Assembly: GCA_031255315.1 (NCBI GenBank) | Contig: JAIRSS010000254.1 | Location: 1 to 42,875 of the forward strand | Direction of reading: 5' to 3' | Length of the DNA stretch: 42,875 nucleotides | Source of the DNA: Spirochaetaceae bacterium | Lineage (GTDB): Bacteria > Spirochaetota > Spirochaetia > Treponematales > Breznakiellaceae | In this document: positions 30,905-40,206 of the stretch, in pieces | Layout: each line of letters starts with the position of its first letter | Position numbering within the stretch: position 1 is the stretch's first letter | Translations under genes and position numbers: made by a program | Notes under the pieces: generated by a model | The model's input: the letters and a program-made list of their open reading frames with translations, nothing else | Told to the model about the DNA's origin: nothing | The model's database searches: none

Positions 30905-32305
30905 TTACCGTTTTAGCGTCAGAAGCTCTTGCAAAAGCTGATCCGCCGTTTGTATCGTCCGGGAATTCGCCTGGAAACCCCGCTGGGTTACAATCATGTC
31001 GGTGAACTGTTCGGCCATGTCCACGTTGGACATCTCCAGGGCTCCGGCGATGATCTTTCCCTTCCCCGCCGTCTGGGCGGGGCTTATATTGGCGTACCCT
31101 GAATTACTGGATACCACATAGTTGCTATCCCCGGACTTTTCCAGCCCTCCCTGGTTGGGAAAACTTGCCAATGCCACCTGCCCCAAAACCCGGTTGGTAT
31201 CGTTGGAAAATATTCCCGTAATGACCCCGCTCTGATCTATCTTGAAGTTTTCCAAATACCCCATTGCGTAACCGTCCTGGACAACAGCCTTCGTGGAACT
31301 GGATTCCGCATACTGAGTAACGGTATTAATGAGGCCCCCTACCGTACCCAGGTTAAGGTCAAATTCCTGGCGAACCAGAGCGCCGTCTGCACCCGGCTCG
31401 GCGCCCTGCACATCAAAGGCGACCCGCATGACCACGTCCCCCTCTTCCGCGGAAACGTTGCCGGCGGCGTCCACTACCGACGCCAGGGTCCCCAGATTCG
31501 AAAAATTTACTGTAAAGGCGTTGGGGTCTCCGGCGGCGGGGGCGGCATCGCCCAACCCAACCGCGGTATTGGTGGGATCAGGATTTTCCGGGTCCACAAC
31601 AACCGCCGCGGTCCAACTGTTCTGGGTTTCGGGAACCCGGCTAAACTGGACCCGCAGAACATGGGCTTCCCCAAAGGAATCGAAAATTTTGATTTCCGTG
31701 GTCCAGGTTGCCTGCAAGATGTCCGCTTGAGCCGCCCCTTCGGGGATGATAGGGGTGCGTTTATCGAGATTACAGGCAAAATTAACCGACGTCGTAGCCC
31801 GGGCGGCGTCTTTCCCGCCAATAGGGATGAGCAGGTCTTCCACTTCCCGGGAAACATCCATCATCTCAACGCCGTCTATAGTCCGGGCCATCCAGCCCTG
31901 GACCCGCATCCCGTTAGCGGGATTTACCATTGTACCCTCTTCGTCCAGGCCGAAAGCCCCGGCCCGGGTATAATACGTTTGTTCCCCGGATTTGAGTACA
32001 AAAAACCCCGCGTCCTGAATAGCTAAATCGGTCCCTACCCCGGTAGTCTGGAGGGAACCCTGGGTATGGATAGTATCAATAGAAGCAATCGTCATCCCAA
32101 GGCCGACTTCTTTGGGGTTTACCCCGCCCACCTCTTCGGTTGGCCGGGCCGCGGCGCTGATCTGCTGATACAGTATATCCTGAAAATTTACCCGCCCTTT
32201 CTTAAATCCGGTGGTATTGATGTTGGAAATATTATTACCTATCACATCCATACGGGTTTGATGATTCTGAAGTCCCGAAACGCCGGAATACAATGATCGC
32301 ATCAT
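30905..32305 (-). CDS. flgE: Flagellar hook protein FlgE
   Basis: 466 residues. The N-terminal rod/hook signature is [20 protein letters not shown], then [16 protein letters not shown]. The C-terminal helix is [20 protein letters not shown] followed by [17 protein letters not shown]. Cys178 (VNFACNL) is the only cysteine and Lys165 lies in PIGGK. These are the two positions joined by lysinoalanine crosslinks between hook subunits in Treponema denticola. Start: the first ATG of ATGATG after AAGGAG. The hook forms in the periplasm and links rod and filament. Confidence 0.97.
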   Translation of the reverse strand: MMRSLYSGVSGLQNHQTRMDVIGNNISNINTTGFKKGRVNFQDILYQQISAAARPTEEVGGVNPKEVGLGMTIASIDTIHTQGSLQTTGVGTDLAIQDAGFFVLKSGEQTYYTRAGAFGLDEEGTMVNPANGMRVQGWMARTIDGVEMMDVSREVEDLLIPIGGKDAARATTSVNFACNLDKRTPIIPEGAAQADILQATWTTEIKIFDSFGEAHVLRVQFSRVPETQNSWTAAVVVDPENPDPTNTAVGLGDAAPAAGDPNAFTVNFSNLGTLASVVDAAGNVSAEEGDVVMRVAFDVQGAEPGADGALVRQEFDLNLGTVGGLINTVTQYAESSSTKAVVQDGYAMGYLENFKIDQSGVITGIFSNDTNRVLGQVALASFPNQGGLEKSGDSNYVVSSNSGYANISPAQTAGKGKIIAGALEMSNVDMAEQFTDMIVTQRGFQANSRTIQTADQLLQELLTLKR

Positions 32306-32317
32306 GACAGCTTCTCC

Positions 32318-32770
32318 TTATTCCTCAAAAACCTTAGTTACCTGGTTCCAGGAATAGTACGTTCCATTAACCAGCACCTGGGGAACATCGCCCCGGCTGA
32401 CCGCCTTGACCGTCCCCTGAACAACCTGCTCGCCCTCAACCACTTCTACCGATTTTCCCAAAGAAGACGCGGCCTCCGTGCCGGCGAGCATATTGGTGAG
32501 CCGGTTAAAATCGTTAGCCATACTCGTCATCTGATCCAGCGTCGAAAACTGAGCCATCTGAGCGATAAATTCCTTATCTTCCATAGGCGCGGTGGGATCC
32601 TGGTAAGAAAGCTGGGTAATAAGGATCTTCAAAAAATCATCCTTTCCCAAAGCCTGCTGAGGATTCTTCCCCTGGTTTGTTTTCGCGTTATGTTCCCTCA
32701 CTATCCGGTTAAGGTCGGCTATATCCTGCGAACTTAAAACCGGCTGGATGCTGTTTCCTTGAAATTCCAT
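32318..32770 (-). CDS. flgD: Flagellar hook assembly scaffold FlgD
   Basis: 150 residues from ATG at 32770, with GGAGATT upstream; the frame is open further but without a site. FlgD caps the growing hook. The conserved DDFLKILITQLSYQDPTAPM and FIAQMAQFSTLDQMTSM are present, followed by a small beta domain (GKSVEVVEGEQVVQGTVKAV). At 150 residues it is shorter than the enteric form (about 230). It starts 23 nt after fliK. Confidence 0.95.
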   Translation of the reverse strand: MEFQGNSIQPVLSSQDIADLNRIVREHNAKTNQGKNPQQALGKDDFLKILITQLSYQDPTAPMEDKEFIAQMAQFSTLDQMTSMANDFNRLTNMLAGTEAASSLGKSVEVVEGEQVVQGTVKAVSRGDVPQVLVNGTYYSWNQVTKVFEE

Positions 32771-32793
32771 TCCCAATCTCCTTACTATTGCAC

Positions 32794-34326
32794 CTATACC
32801 AATACGTTGACCAGCGTCCGCCCGTACCTGTCCAGGCGTATCCCCAGCCATTGACCTTCCTCCTGGCTTTCAGCGGAAGAAAGGGCGGAATCATACCGTA
32901 AAGCCGCGCGGCGTCCGGAAAAAAGGCTGTCCCCTTCCCGTTCCTGGCGGCCTTCCCGTCCATCGGACGCAAAAGCCATTTCCAGATTCGCGCCGTCAAA
33001 TCCCGAATCACGGAAGGACTGTTCCAGAGCATGAAGCTCCTGTTCAAACGCCTTAAAAGCCTCGCCGCTTTCAACAATGATACGACCCGTTATCCTATTT
33101 TCGGTTATTTCCAGGCGTATCTTTACACTTCCCAAAGTTTCGGGTTTCAGGGAAAGCCTGATAGTCCCCTCCCCGCCGTTCCGAAGCATGACCGAAGCGT
33201 GGCGGACTATATCGCCGTTGAGATTTTCATGAAGTTCCCGGGCAAGCGTAGTTTGAAAACTTTGCAGCGGGCGGAATTCCCGTTCGGTACTGATTTCAGC
33301 TTGGGTCTTTCCCATAGAGCGGAGTTCCACCATAAGTTCCACAGAACTTTGTTCCGTAGAATTTTGCCCTGGGGAATTCCCTCCAGGTTCCCGGCCCCCC
33401 TCAGGGGACGCCTCCGAACCCTTCCCCGCTTCGGCAAAGGAGCGCGGGCCTTCGGCCCTGTCCCGTTTATCAAGCCCGGCGCGTATATCCCCGGCTTCAG
33501 AACTAGACCGCCCCCGCCGGCGATCCCTGATCCGCGTTTCCCCGGCGCTCCACCCGTCCTTTTCAGCATCCTCCCGTACCGGAATACGAAAATTCTGCAT
33601 TGAATCACGGATTTCCACCGGAAAGTCTTCCAGGGCGTCCCGGGAAACCTCCCCGGCAGGAAGGCCGCGCTCTTCCATAGCTCGATGTTCTTCTCCAGGA
33701 TAATCCTGATCGGAAACTCCCGTGAAGGTCCGGGAAAGAACAACGCCGTCCCCGGCAAGCGCGGCGTCCGCTTCCAGGGCCTCCTCCCCAGCGCCGGGCG
33801 TACCGGCTGACAAGACGCCCCAATCCCGGACGGCCTCTCCGCCTTCCTTCCCCCCGCCGGTCTCCGGAACAGAACGGGCGCGCGCCGCGTCCGCAACAAG
33901 GTCCGCACTCACTCCATCCGCCGCCTGTTCCTCATGAGAACCGGACGGCAGGCGCTTCCTTTCCCTGGCGGACAGTGCGTCTGTTTTCGCGGCCTCTTCC
34001 GCAGCTTTGCCTTCCTTGAAGGGGAAGGAACCGGGTTTTTTACCCTTCCGGGCTTCCCCGGCGCCTTCGGCAACGGAAAGAACTTCCCCGGCCCCGCCGG
34101 CGGGGGGAGGGTTCCCCGATTTTTCACCGCTTCCGCTCCCGTCCATACCGGAGGCGGCAAATTCAGCTTCAGATTTACTGGTTTTTTGAAGAAGCCCCGC
34201 CAGCAGTTTGGCAAAGGCCCCCTGGCCTTCTTCCTTTTCCGGTTTTTTATTCTCCGGGGAAGGGGACGCGCTTTGCCGCGCTTCGGGAATTTCACTGGAT
34301 TGCATAGGGGGAGATACTTGAATCAC
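32794..34326 (-). CDS. fliK: Flagellar hook-length control protein FliK (Tap1)
   Basis: 510 residues from GTG at 34326, with GAGGAGG 7 nt upstream. The first 370 residues are low in complexity, charged and probably unfolded, as expected for a molecular ruler. The C-terminal Flg_hook domain is clear at about 385-475 (GGEGTIRLSLKPETLGSVKI, RIIVESGEAFKAFEQELHAL, SFRDSGFDGANLEMAF). FliK measures the hook and triggers the FlhB switch. In treponemes this position upstream of flgD is tap1. Confidence 0.9.
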   Translation of the reverse strand: MIQVSPPMQSSEIPEARQSASPSPENKKPEKEEGQGAFAKLLAGLLQKTSKSEAEFAASGMDGSGSGEKSGNPPPAGGAGEVLSVAEGAGEARKGKKPGSFPFKEGKAAEEAAKTDALSARERKRLPSGSHEEQAADGVSADLVADAARARSVPETGGGKEGGEAVRDWGVLSAGTPGAGEEALEADAALAGDGVVLSRTFTGVSDQDYPGEEHRAMEERGLPAGEVSRDALEDFPVEIRDSMQNFRIPVREDAEKDGWSAGETRIRDRRRGRSSSEAGDIRAGLDKRDRAEGPRSFAEAGKGSEASPEGGREPGGNSPGQNSTEQSSVELMVELRSMGKTQAEISTEREFRPLQSFQTTLARELHENLNGDIVRHASVMLRNGGEGTIRLSLKPETLGSVKIRLEITENRITGRIIVESGEAFKAFEQELHALEQSFRDSGFDGANLEMAFASDGREGRQEREGDSLFSGRRAALRYDSALSSAESQEEGQWLGIRLDRYGRTLVNVLV

Positions 34327-34477
34327 TGCCCGGCCTCCTCATCTCAAATGTAAGACCCGGGAAAAAACGCAATACCACGCGCTCTTTCACAGGCTCTTAA
34401 TGGAAGACCGAACGGTATGAACATCAAAACCCGGGTAAACCCACCAGGGCCGAACAGCCCCGGGGCTTTACCGGTCT

Positions 34478-35110
34478 TTAATTCAGGCTTGGGGGCCTCG
34501 CGGCCATTTTTCGCTGCAACTCCGCCGCCCGTTCGGGAGGCAGAAGAGACAGCCAATAAGCCACAACAGATACAGCCCCTTCCCGCTGGGCGATGTCCTC
34601 GGTCATTCTTAAAACATCAATAACAGCCTGATCTTCCATTGCGGTAATAATACCCACCGCCCGTTCCGGGGGCATACCCGTTAAATAACGGGCGTACTGT
34701 TCGATGTTGCTCTCTTTTATTTCGGCTTGTTCGACCATATCATTAAAGGATTTTTCCCGTTCATCCAGCGCTTTTTGCCGTTCTTCCAATTCCTGGGCCA
34801 TTTGCTCAAGCTCCGCCAGGCGGGTACTGATATCCTGTTCCTGCTTTTCCATTTCCAGGTTTCGCAGATCTAGGGCCTCAAGCCTGACGGCCAGACGTTC
34901 CGCATCCAAGGAAATGAACTCTTCCGGGGGGGCTTCGGTAAGAGTCCGCCCCTCGCGGTTTATTAACCCGTAAACCGGCGCAAGGACAGTTTTCATGTCA
35001 ATGAGGTTAAGATAATCAAACCACACTATCCCCCCGGCAACCATCGCAAGGATAAGAATCAGAAGAACTATAACCTTGCCGATGATACCGGACCTCCCAT
35101 ATGATGCCAA
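34478..35110 (-). CDS. flbB: FlbB, spirochaetal periplasmic flagellar collar protein
   Basis: 210 residues from TTG at 35110, with AGGAG 6 nt upstream. One N-terminal membrane segment (IGKVIVLLILILAMVAGGIV), then a long coiled coil (residues about 70-135, LRNLEMEKQEQDISTRLAEL, EERQKALDEREKSF). A C-terminal helical domain of the MgtE-N type follows (YARYLTGMPPERAVGIITAM, LSLLPPERAAELQRKM). In Borrelia FlbB is the base of the periplasmic collar around the motor. It is the first gene of this operon, behind its own promoter. Confidence 0.9.
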   Translation of the reverse strand: MASYGRSGIIGKVIVLLILILAMVAGGIVWFDYLNLIDMKTVLAPVYGLINREGRTLTEAPPEEFISLDAERLAVRLEALDLRNLEMEKQEQDISTRLAELEQMAQELEERQKALDEREKSFNDMVEQAEIKESNIEQYARYLTGMPPERAVGIITAMEDQAVIDVLRMTEDIAQREGAVSVVAYWLSLLPPERAAELQRKMAARPPSLN

Positions 35111-35128
35111 CGCTGACTCCTCTCAGTT

Positions 35129-35160
35129 ATTATACTTTCAATATCGTCATATTATCGTCA
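35129..35160 (-). promoter_or_regulatory. Motility operon promoter with direct repeats
   Basis: A perfect TATAAT (complement of 35129-35134) lies 12 bases before the flbB ribosome binding site block. No good -35 is present. Instead TGACGAT occurs twice, 11 bp apart (complements of 35143-35149 and 35154-35160), covering the -35 position. This could be an activator site overlapping -35. The remainder of 35161-35341 shows no gene. Confidence 0.5.
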
Positions 35161-35341
35161 CATTTATCAGCAAATTCATACCGGTGGAACAAAATAAGCC
35201 GAAACAACATAAACCGCCGCATTTCAGAACGGCAGGAATACCTGGAAGAAGCGCCTAACCGGCGATTTTTCGATTTTATGCGCACAGCGCAACAAACCGC
35301 TCGACGGATGGGGTTACGGATGGGTTTTGGACGCCCGTATC

Positions 35342-36380
35342 CTATTCTACTTTGAATTTGGATACTTCCCGAACCAGTATCTCAATGTTTTCCTTGTTGT
35401 CCCCGCTGATTGCGTTGATCCGGTTCACCGCCGTATTGATCTGATCCGCCCCGCTGGCCATCTCGTTCATCCCCGCAGTGATCTCCTGAGTTACCAGTTC
35501 CAGGTTCCGGCTCTCCTCACGCATCTCGTCAGACTCTCCTTTGACCATCCCCATCGCCTCGTTCAACTGCCCTATCGCTTCCAGTATCTGCCGGCTCCCC
35601 ACGCTCTGTTCCTCCATCGTGTTCCGTATGTTCTCTTCCTGCTCCGATACCGTCCGTACCCCGCCGTCTATCGCCTCAAACTTGTTCAGCACGTTGTCCG
35701 TCGACTTCGTTATCTTATCTATCGAATCTTTTATCTTCTTCAGGCTGGGTATACGCGGTATTCACGTTTATCCCCACCCGGCCTATTACCTCGTTCGTCC
35801 GGCGGTGAATGACCGGAACGCTGACCTTAGCGACATAGGTATTCCTGCCCGCTACCATCTGGAGAACCGGGTTGTCGATTGTTTCCCTCCGCGCGTCAGG
35901 ACCGTTTATGATGTTCATCATGGCCGGCACGTCATTAAACGTTAAGAATTCTATGTTCCCGGTCTGGCGGGTATACCAGGGGGCCCACTGGCCGGACTCG
36001 GTACCGCCCGGCTCCCCGGCGAAGAGGGCGTCCATCCCCGGGTCTATGGTATCGGGCTTAAACACCGCAAAGGTGCCGACCGCCCGTTCTTCCGAGATAA
36101 TGATAGACTTCATGAGCTGTTCAAAGCGGTTGCGCTGCCTGCCTGTATTGGCGGCGTCAAAATCGACTAACGTGTCCGCCAGGGCGCCTGCGGTCCGTAA
36201 ATAGAACTCGTACCGCATCTGAATAATCCGGGCTTGTTCCGCGGCGAGGCGTTCCTGGCTTTCCAACGCGGTGGCCATTTGGGTCGAGGAAGCGCGGTTA
36301 AGCAGAATAAACGATAGAAGCGCTATAACAAACACCATCATTCTCGTAACCATACTGCTTAAGCGATACTTTATCTTCAT
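35342..36380 (-). pseudogene. Methyl-accepting chemotaxis protein, internal deletion and frameshift
   Basis: The 5' part (36380 to about 35745) encodes a membrane segment (MMVFVIALLSFILLN) and a periplasmic sensor region of dCache type (ALADTLVDFDAANTGRQRN, TYVAKVSVPVIHRR, GRVGINVNTAYTQP). At about 35743-35750 the frame jumps: in the next frame SLKKIKDSIDKITKST, FEAIDGGVRTVSEQEENIRN and TQEITAGMNEMASGADQIN give the end of a treponemal chemoreceptor signalling domain, closing SKFKVE. The second membrane segment, HAMP domain and conserved hairpin tip are absent. A good AAGGAG precedes ATG at 36380, so a 221-residue fragment may still be made. Confidence 0.88.
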
Positions 36381-36446
36381 AAGCGATGCTCCTTAGGATT
36401 GCTCCTTGAATTGTCCTTTAGTCCCCGCCGTTACAAACCACCCTTT

Positions 36447-38855
36447 TTACCGCCTGCTCTTCTTCTCCTGGGACTTCCGGAATGCATCCGCGAAGGGGTT
36501 GTACATGGTCCCGTCATCGTCCCGGCTCCCTTTGCCGAAGCCCCGGGCCGCCCCGCCCGGACCATTCCCCCCTTCCATGCCGGCCTTCTTAACCGCAGCC
36601 CCCCGCTTATGTTCTCTGCCTTCGTCCGGCTTGTCCGCCGGCGCGGAGACGCCGCTCTGCCGGGTCTGACCGCCGTCCGCGCCCTGACCGGGATTGGTCT
36701 TCCGGGTAAGGCTGATGCGCTTCCGGTCCCGGTCTATTTCGAGGATGCGGAATTCCAGGACATCTCCCACCTTTACCGTTTCCAGCGGATTCTTCACAAA
36801 ACGGTCGCTCATCTGGGAAATGTGAACCAGGGCGGTTTCTTTGATCCCCACATCCACAAAAGCCCCAAAATCCACCACGTTCTTGATCTTGCCGGTGATG
36901 CTCATCCCCTCGCTCAAGTCATCAAAGGTTATCACCCCTTTGCGCATGATGGGCTTGGGATATTCATCCCGGGGGTCCCGGTTCGGCTTTTTCAGTTCCT
37001 CGGCTATGTCGGCGATGGTGGCGTCCCCGACGCCGTACTTCTCTTTTAACCGCGCCGCCTCCGCGGAGGTCAGGCCGCCGGTCGTCGTAATCGTACCGCG
37101 CATATCCCGGGCGATCCCATAGTTCTCAGGATGTACCCAGGTGTTATCCAGGGGATTGGCGCTTTCGGGTATTTTGAGGAATCCCGCGCACTGTTCATAG
37201 CTTTTCGGCCCCATCCCCGGCACGGCGGTAAGTTCTTCCCGGCTGGCGATCTTGCCCTTTTCGTCCCGGTACCTCACGATCTTCCGCGCCAGACCGCTGT
37301 TGATCCCTGACACGTATTTGAGCAACGACGCGCTGGCGGTGTTGAGGTTGACCCCCACGTTGTTCACCACCGACGACACCACCTCATCCAGGGTTTCCGA
37401 CAACTGCTTCTGATTCACGTCATGCTGGTAAAGCCCCACCCCTATAGATTTGGGATCGATCTTGACAAGTTCCGCCAGCGGGTCCTGAAGCCTGCGGCCA
37501 ATGGAAATCGCCCCCCGTATGGTCAGGTCCAGCTCCGGGAATTCCTCACGGGCTATGTCGCTGGCGGAGTACACCGAAGCCCCGTCCTCGTCCACCACCG
37601 TGTACAGGACCTCCAGGCTGTTTTCGGAAATCACCTGGGACACGATCGCCTGCACTTCCCGGGTGCCCGTCCCGTTCCCCACCGCGAGAAGCTGCACGTC
37701 ATACCGCTTAATCCCTTCAAGAAGAAGCCGCTTGGCCTCTTCCGCCTTGTGGTTGTAGATGACCACGCTTCCCAGATATTTCCCGGTGTCGTCCAGAAAC
37801 GCGCACTTGGTCCCCGTCCTGACCCCCGGATCTATCCCCAGCACGCGGGTACCCTTGATAGGCTGCTGCATGAGCAGGTTTTTGAGGTTCCGGCTGAACA
37901 CGGAAATTCCGTGTTCGTCCGCCATATCCCCCTGGTCTCCCCGGATCTCCCGGATCACCGCCGGGGAGAGGAGCCGCCTGAGCCCGTCCTCAACGGCGGT
38001 CTTGTGGTAGTCGTTGTAAAGCTCGTAGTTCTTCTGGAGCAGCGTTACCGCCGTGTCCGCGTCCACGTCTATCGTAACGTCGAGAACCCCTTCCCGTTCC
38101 CCCCGGTTTATCGCCAATACCCGGTGGGGTTTGATCTGGGACAGAGACTCCGTGTAGTCCCAATACATCTGGTAGGTGGATGTCTTCTTCGCCGCCTCGT
38201 CTCCCACACCCTCTTTCCCGGACGCTTTGACGATGACGCGGCCGTCTTTAATATAGAAGGCTTTCACCGCCGCCCGGTTCTTTGTATCCTGGGACACCCG
38301 CTCGGCGAGAATGTCCATCGCCCCCTGGAGCGCGTCCTCAACAGACGCCACCGACAACTCAGGCCGTTCCGCGTCTTCGCGCACAAATTCCGCCGCCCGG
38401 ACGCGGAGCGCCGCTTCCTCAAGTCCGGTCATCGCGTCCGCCAGGGGTTCAAGTCCCTTTTCGGCGGCCAGCATACCCCGTGTTTTCTTCTTGCGCTTGT
38501 AAGGCGCGTAGATATCCTCAAGTTCAGCAAGGGCCGCCGCTTTCATGATGTTTTCGTAGAGCGGCTCCGTCAGCTTCCCCTGAGTAAAAATCCCCCGGAT
38601 GATCTCAATACGCCGGGTTTCCAGATTCTTCCCGCCGGTAAACAGGTGGCCCACATCCCGCACCTGCACTTCATCCAAACTTCCGGTCCGCTCCTTGCGG
38701 TACCGGGCGATAAACGGCACGGTACTCCCCTCCGCCAGCAACCCAACCACCGCTGAAACCTGCCCTACCGTGATAGAAAGCTGCTCCGCAATTTTCTTCA
38801 TGAGTGTTATTTCGTTCACCGTAAGGGTATCAATAAATTCCTGAGTTAATTCCAT
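36447..38855 (-). CDS. tex: Tex family RNA-binding transcription accessory protein
   Basis: 802 residues from ATG at 38855; the frame is open to 38969, but MELTQEF fits the family start. The N-terminal Tex helical domain holds STVPFIARYRKERTGSLDEV. A YqgF-like domain follows with RVLGIDPGVRTGTKCAFLD and the Asp of YTVVDEDGASVYSASDIA. Next come helix-hairpin-helix motifs (LNTASASLLKYVSGINSGLA, REELTAVPGMGPKSYEQCAG). The S1 domain is GKIKNVVDFGAFVDVGIKET with LVHISQMSDRFV, and a Gly/Arg-rich tail closes the protein. Tex binds nucleic acid and affects transcription and stress tolerance. TATACT lies 9 nt before the ATG, hinting at a leaderless message. Confidence 0.95.
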   Translation of the reverse strand: MELTQEFIDTLTVNEITLMKKIAEQLSITVGQVSAVVGLLAEGSTVPFIARYRKERTGSLDEVQVRDVGHLFTGGKNLETRRIEIIRGIFTQGKLTEPLYENIMKAAALAELEDIYAPYKRKKKTRGMLAAEKGLEPLADAMTGLEEAALRVRAAEFVREDAERPELSVASVEDALQGAMDILAERVSQDTKNRAAVKAFYIKDGRVIVKASGKEGVGDEAAKKTSTYQMYWDYTESLSQIKPHRVLAINRGEREGVLDVTIDVDADTAVTLLQKNYELYNDYHKTAVEDGLRRLLSPAVIREIRGDQGDMADEHGISVFSRNLKNLLMQQPIKGTRVLGIDPGVRTGTKCAFLDDTGKYLGSVVIYNHKAEEAKRLLLEGIKRYDVQLLAVGNGTGTREVQAIVSQVISENSLEVLYTVVDEDGASVYSASDIAREEFPELDLTIRGAISIGRRLQDPLAELVKIDPKSIGVGLYQHDVNQKQLSETLDEVVSSVVNNVGVNLNTASASLLKYVSGINSGLARKIVRYRDEKGKIASREELTAVPGMGPKSYEQCAGFLKIPESANPLDNTWVHPENYGIARDMRGTITTTGGLTSAEAARLKEKYGVGDATIADIAEELKKPNRDPRDEYPKPIMRKGVITFDDLSEGMSITGKIKNVVDFGAFVDVGIKETALVHISQMSDRFVKNPLETVKVGDVLEFRILEIDRDRKRISLTRKTNPGQGADGGQTRQSGVSAPADKPDEGREHKRGAAVKKAGMEGGNGPGGAARGFGKGSRDDDGTMYNPFADAFRKSQEKKSRR

Positions 38856-38864
38856 ATTGAGAAA

Positions 38865-38893
38865 AGTATATCGTCCCATGCGTTTTTTTTCCA
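38865..38893 (-). promoter_or_regulatory. Candidate tex promoter
   Basis: TGGAAA (38888-38893) and TATACT (38865-38870) on the minus strand are 17 bases apart. The expected start of transcription is only 2-3 nt before the tex ATG at 38855, and no ribosome binding site is present. Confidence 0.45.
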
Positions 38894-38970
38894 GGTACCA
38901 CGTTGCCTCATCAAAAAAGCAACCCAAATTAAGACAGGCTATCCGGCAACTGCGCCTATCGGAGGTCAAA

Positions 38971-39270
38971 TTGGGGTTAACTATGCAAGAGAAAAAAGCG
39001 GTTGCCAGGCAGGTCCGTTCCCGCTATCAGAAAGCCGGACGGAAAGAAAAGTCACTCATCCTGGACGAATTCATCAGCATTACCGGGTACAAAAACCGGA
39101 AGTACGCATTGCGCCTCCTCAACAAGGCCCATTGCCGGACTTTTGCCGCCCTCAAGGACATCCACGCGGGCCTCCCATTCCCCCCGCGGGAGAAGTCTGT
39201 CAATCACGCCTGTAACGCGCCCAGCAATTCTCATTTTAAAAACCATGTATCAGTACCTGGCGGCAGATGA
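38971..39270 (+). pseudogene. Truncated transposase, N-terminal part only
   Basis: TTG at 38971 follows GGAGG (38961-38965) at 5 nt. The translation LTMQEKKAVARQVRSRYQKA, GRKEKSLILDEFISITGYKN and RKYALRLLNK is the start of an integrase-type (DDE) transposase of the kind whose N-termini read KKxxxxxxxxRYxxAxKxxKxxILDEFxxxTGYNRKYA. After about residue 55 the similarity ends, and the remaining codons look random until the stop at 39270. The catalytic domain is missing. The remnant lies just upstream of tex on the opposite strand and beside the dehydrogenase/sterol-reductase pair. Confidence 0.7.
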
Positions 39271-39434
39271 ACGGGGTTCCCCTCCCATAGTTTCTTAATA
39301 TAATTTCATAAAAACTCTAATTTCTTGTCCCATAAAGAATTACGCGTCATGCTTTGTGGATTGCCTCCCAAAAAGCAAACGCCGATGCCCTGGGGTTTGT
39401 AGCCATTCAGCCGCCGCTCGTGGTATCGTACACC

Positions 39435-40205
39435 ATGCTGGAAAAGTATGGACCGTATGCGCTGATTGCCGGCGCGTCCGAGGGGGTGGGCGCCGCCTAT
39501 GCCGAGGCTCTGGCCGGACGGGGCTTTAGTCTTGTGCTGCTGGCCAGGAGAAAAGAGAAGCTGGAAGCTTTTGCGGCGGAACTCGGGGGGAAGTATCCGG
39601 TGGAGCTTGTTACCCGCGCGGTGGATGTGGGCGACTTTGAGGCGGTAAAGGCCTTTATCGATTCCCTGAATGTTCAAATCGGTCTTTTGGTTTACAACGC
39701 GGCCTATGCGCCGCTCGGTTTTTTTAAGGACATGAGCGAAGAACAGCTTATGCGCGTGGCCGCCGTCAATGTGCGGGGGCCTTTAGCGCTTACCCGGCTT
39801 GTACTGCCCCCGATGATAGCGCGCGGGAAAGGCGGCGTCATACTGATGTCTTCGCTGGCGGGAACCCAGGGCAGTCCCCGGCTTGCTTCTTACGCGGCGA
39901 GCAAGGCTTTTAACGCCGTCCTTGCCGAGGGCCTGTGGGAAGAACTGAAGCCCCACGGTATTGATGTAATCGCTTCCTGCGCCGGGGCCATTCTTACACC
40001 CGGCTACAACCAGACGCAGCAGGCCGGGGCGCATGGTACTTTAACGCCCGCGCAGGTGGCGGAAAAAACATTAAAGGCCCTGGGGAAAGGCCCGGTGTTT
40101 GTGCCGGGAGGGATCAATAAACTGGCCCGCTTCTTTCTGATGCGCCTTATGCCGAGGAAATGGGCGATTAAAATCATGGCGGCCAATACAAGGAGTTTGA
40201 ATTAA
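39435..40205 (+). CDS. Short-chain dehydrogenase/reductase (SDR)
   Basis: 256 residues from ATG at 39435; upstream codons are open but lack SDR features. This is a Rossmann-fold NAD(P)-dependent oxidoreductase. The cofactor motif is GASEGVG (13-19); the usual first Thr of TGxxxGxG is Ala12. VYNAA (87-90) replaces NNAG. The catalytic set is Ser139/140, Tyr153 and Lys157 (ASYAASK). ARRKEK (37-42) after the second strand suggests NADP preference. The C-terminal end KLARFFLMRLMPRKWAIKIM is hydrophobic and basic, as in membrane-associated SDRs acting on lipids. The next gene follows 1 nt later, so the two are coupled. No ribosome binding site is evident. Confidence 0.9.
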   Translation: MLEKYGPYALIAGASEGVGAAYAEALAGRGFSLVLLARRKEKLEAFAAELGGKYPVELVTRAVDVGDFEAVKAFIDSLNVQIGLLVYNAAYAPLGFFKDMSEEQLMRVAAVNVRGPLALTRLVLPPMIARGKGGVILMSSLAGTQGSPRLASYAASKAFNAVLAEGLWEELKPHGIDVIASCAGAILTPGYNQTQQAGAHGTLTPAQVAEKTLKALGKGPVFVPGGINKLARFFLMRLMPRKWAIKIMAANTRSLN

Positions 40206-40206
40206 C

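Noticed and set aside
34446..34470. AACAGCCCCGGGGCT near the fliK/flbB junction as another palindrome copy
   Set aside because: It shares only the AACAGCCCC end and lacks the TTCCAAAAC arm, so it is probably a chance GC palindrome.
37422..38756. 444-codon plus-strand open frame opposite tex
   Set aside because: Antisense shadow of a GC-rich conserved gene; its translation shows no domain and has no start site of its own.
39306..39677. Minus-strand frame over the SDR 5' region
   Set aside because: It overlaps the SDR core; only its upstream part (GGNPQSM) is notable, and that is reported as a repeated DNA block.
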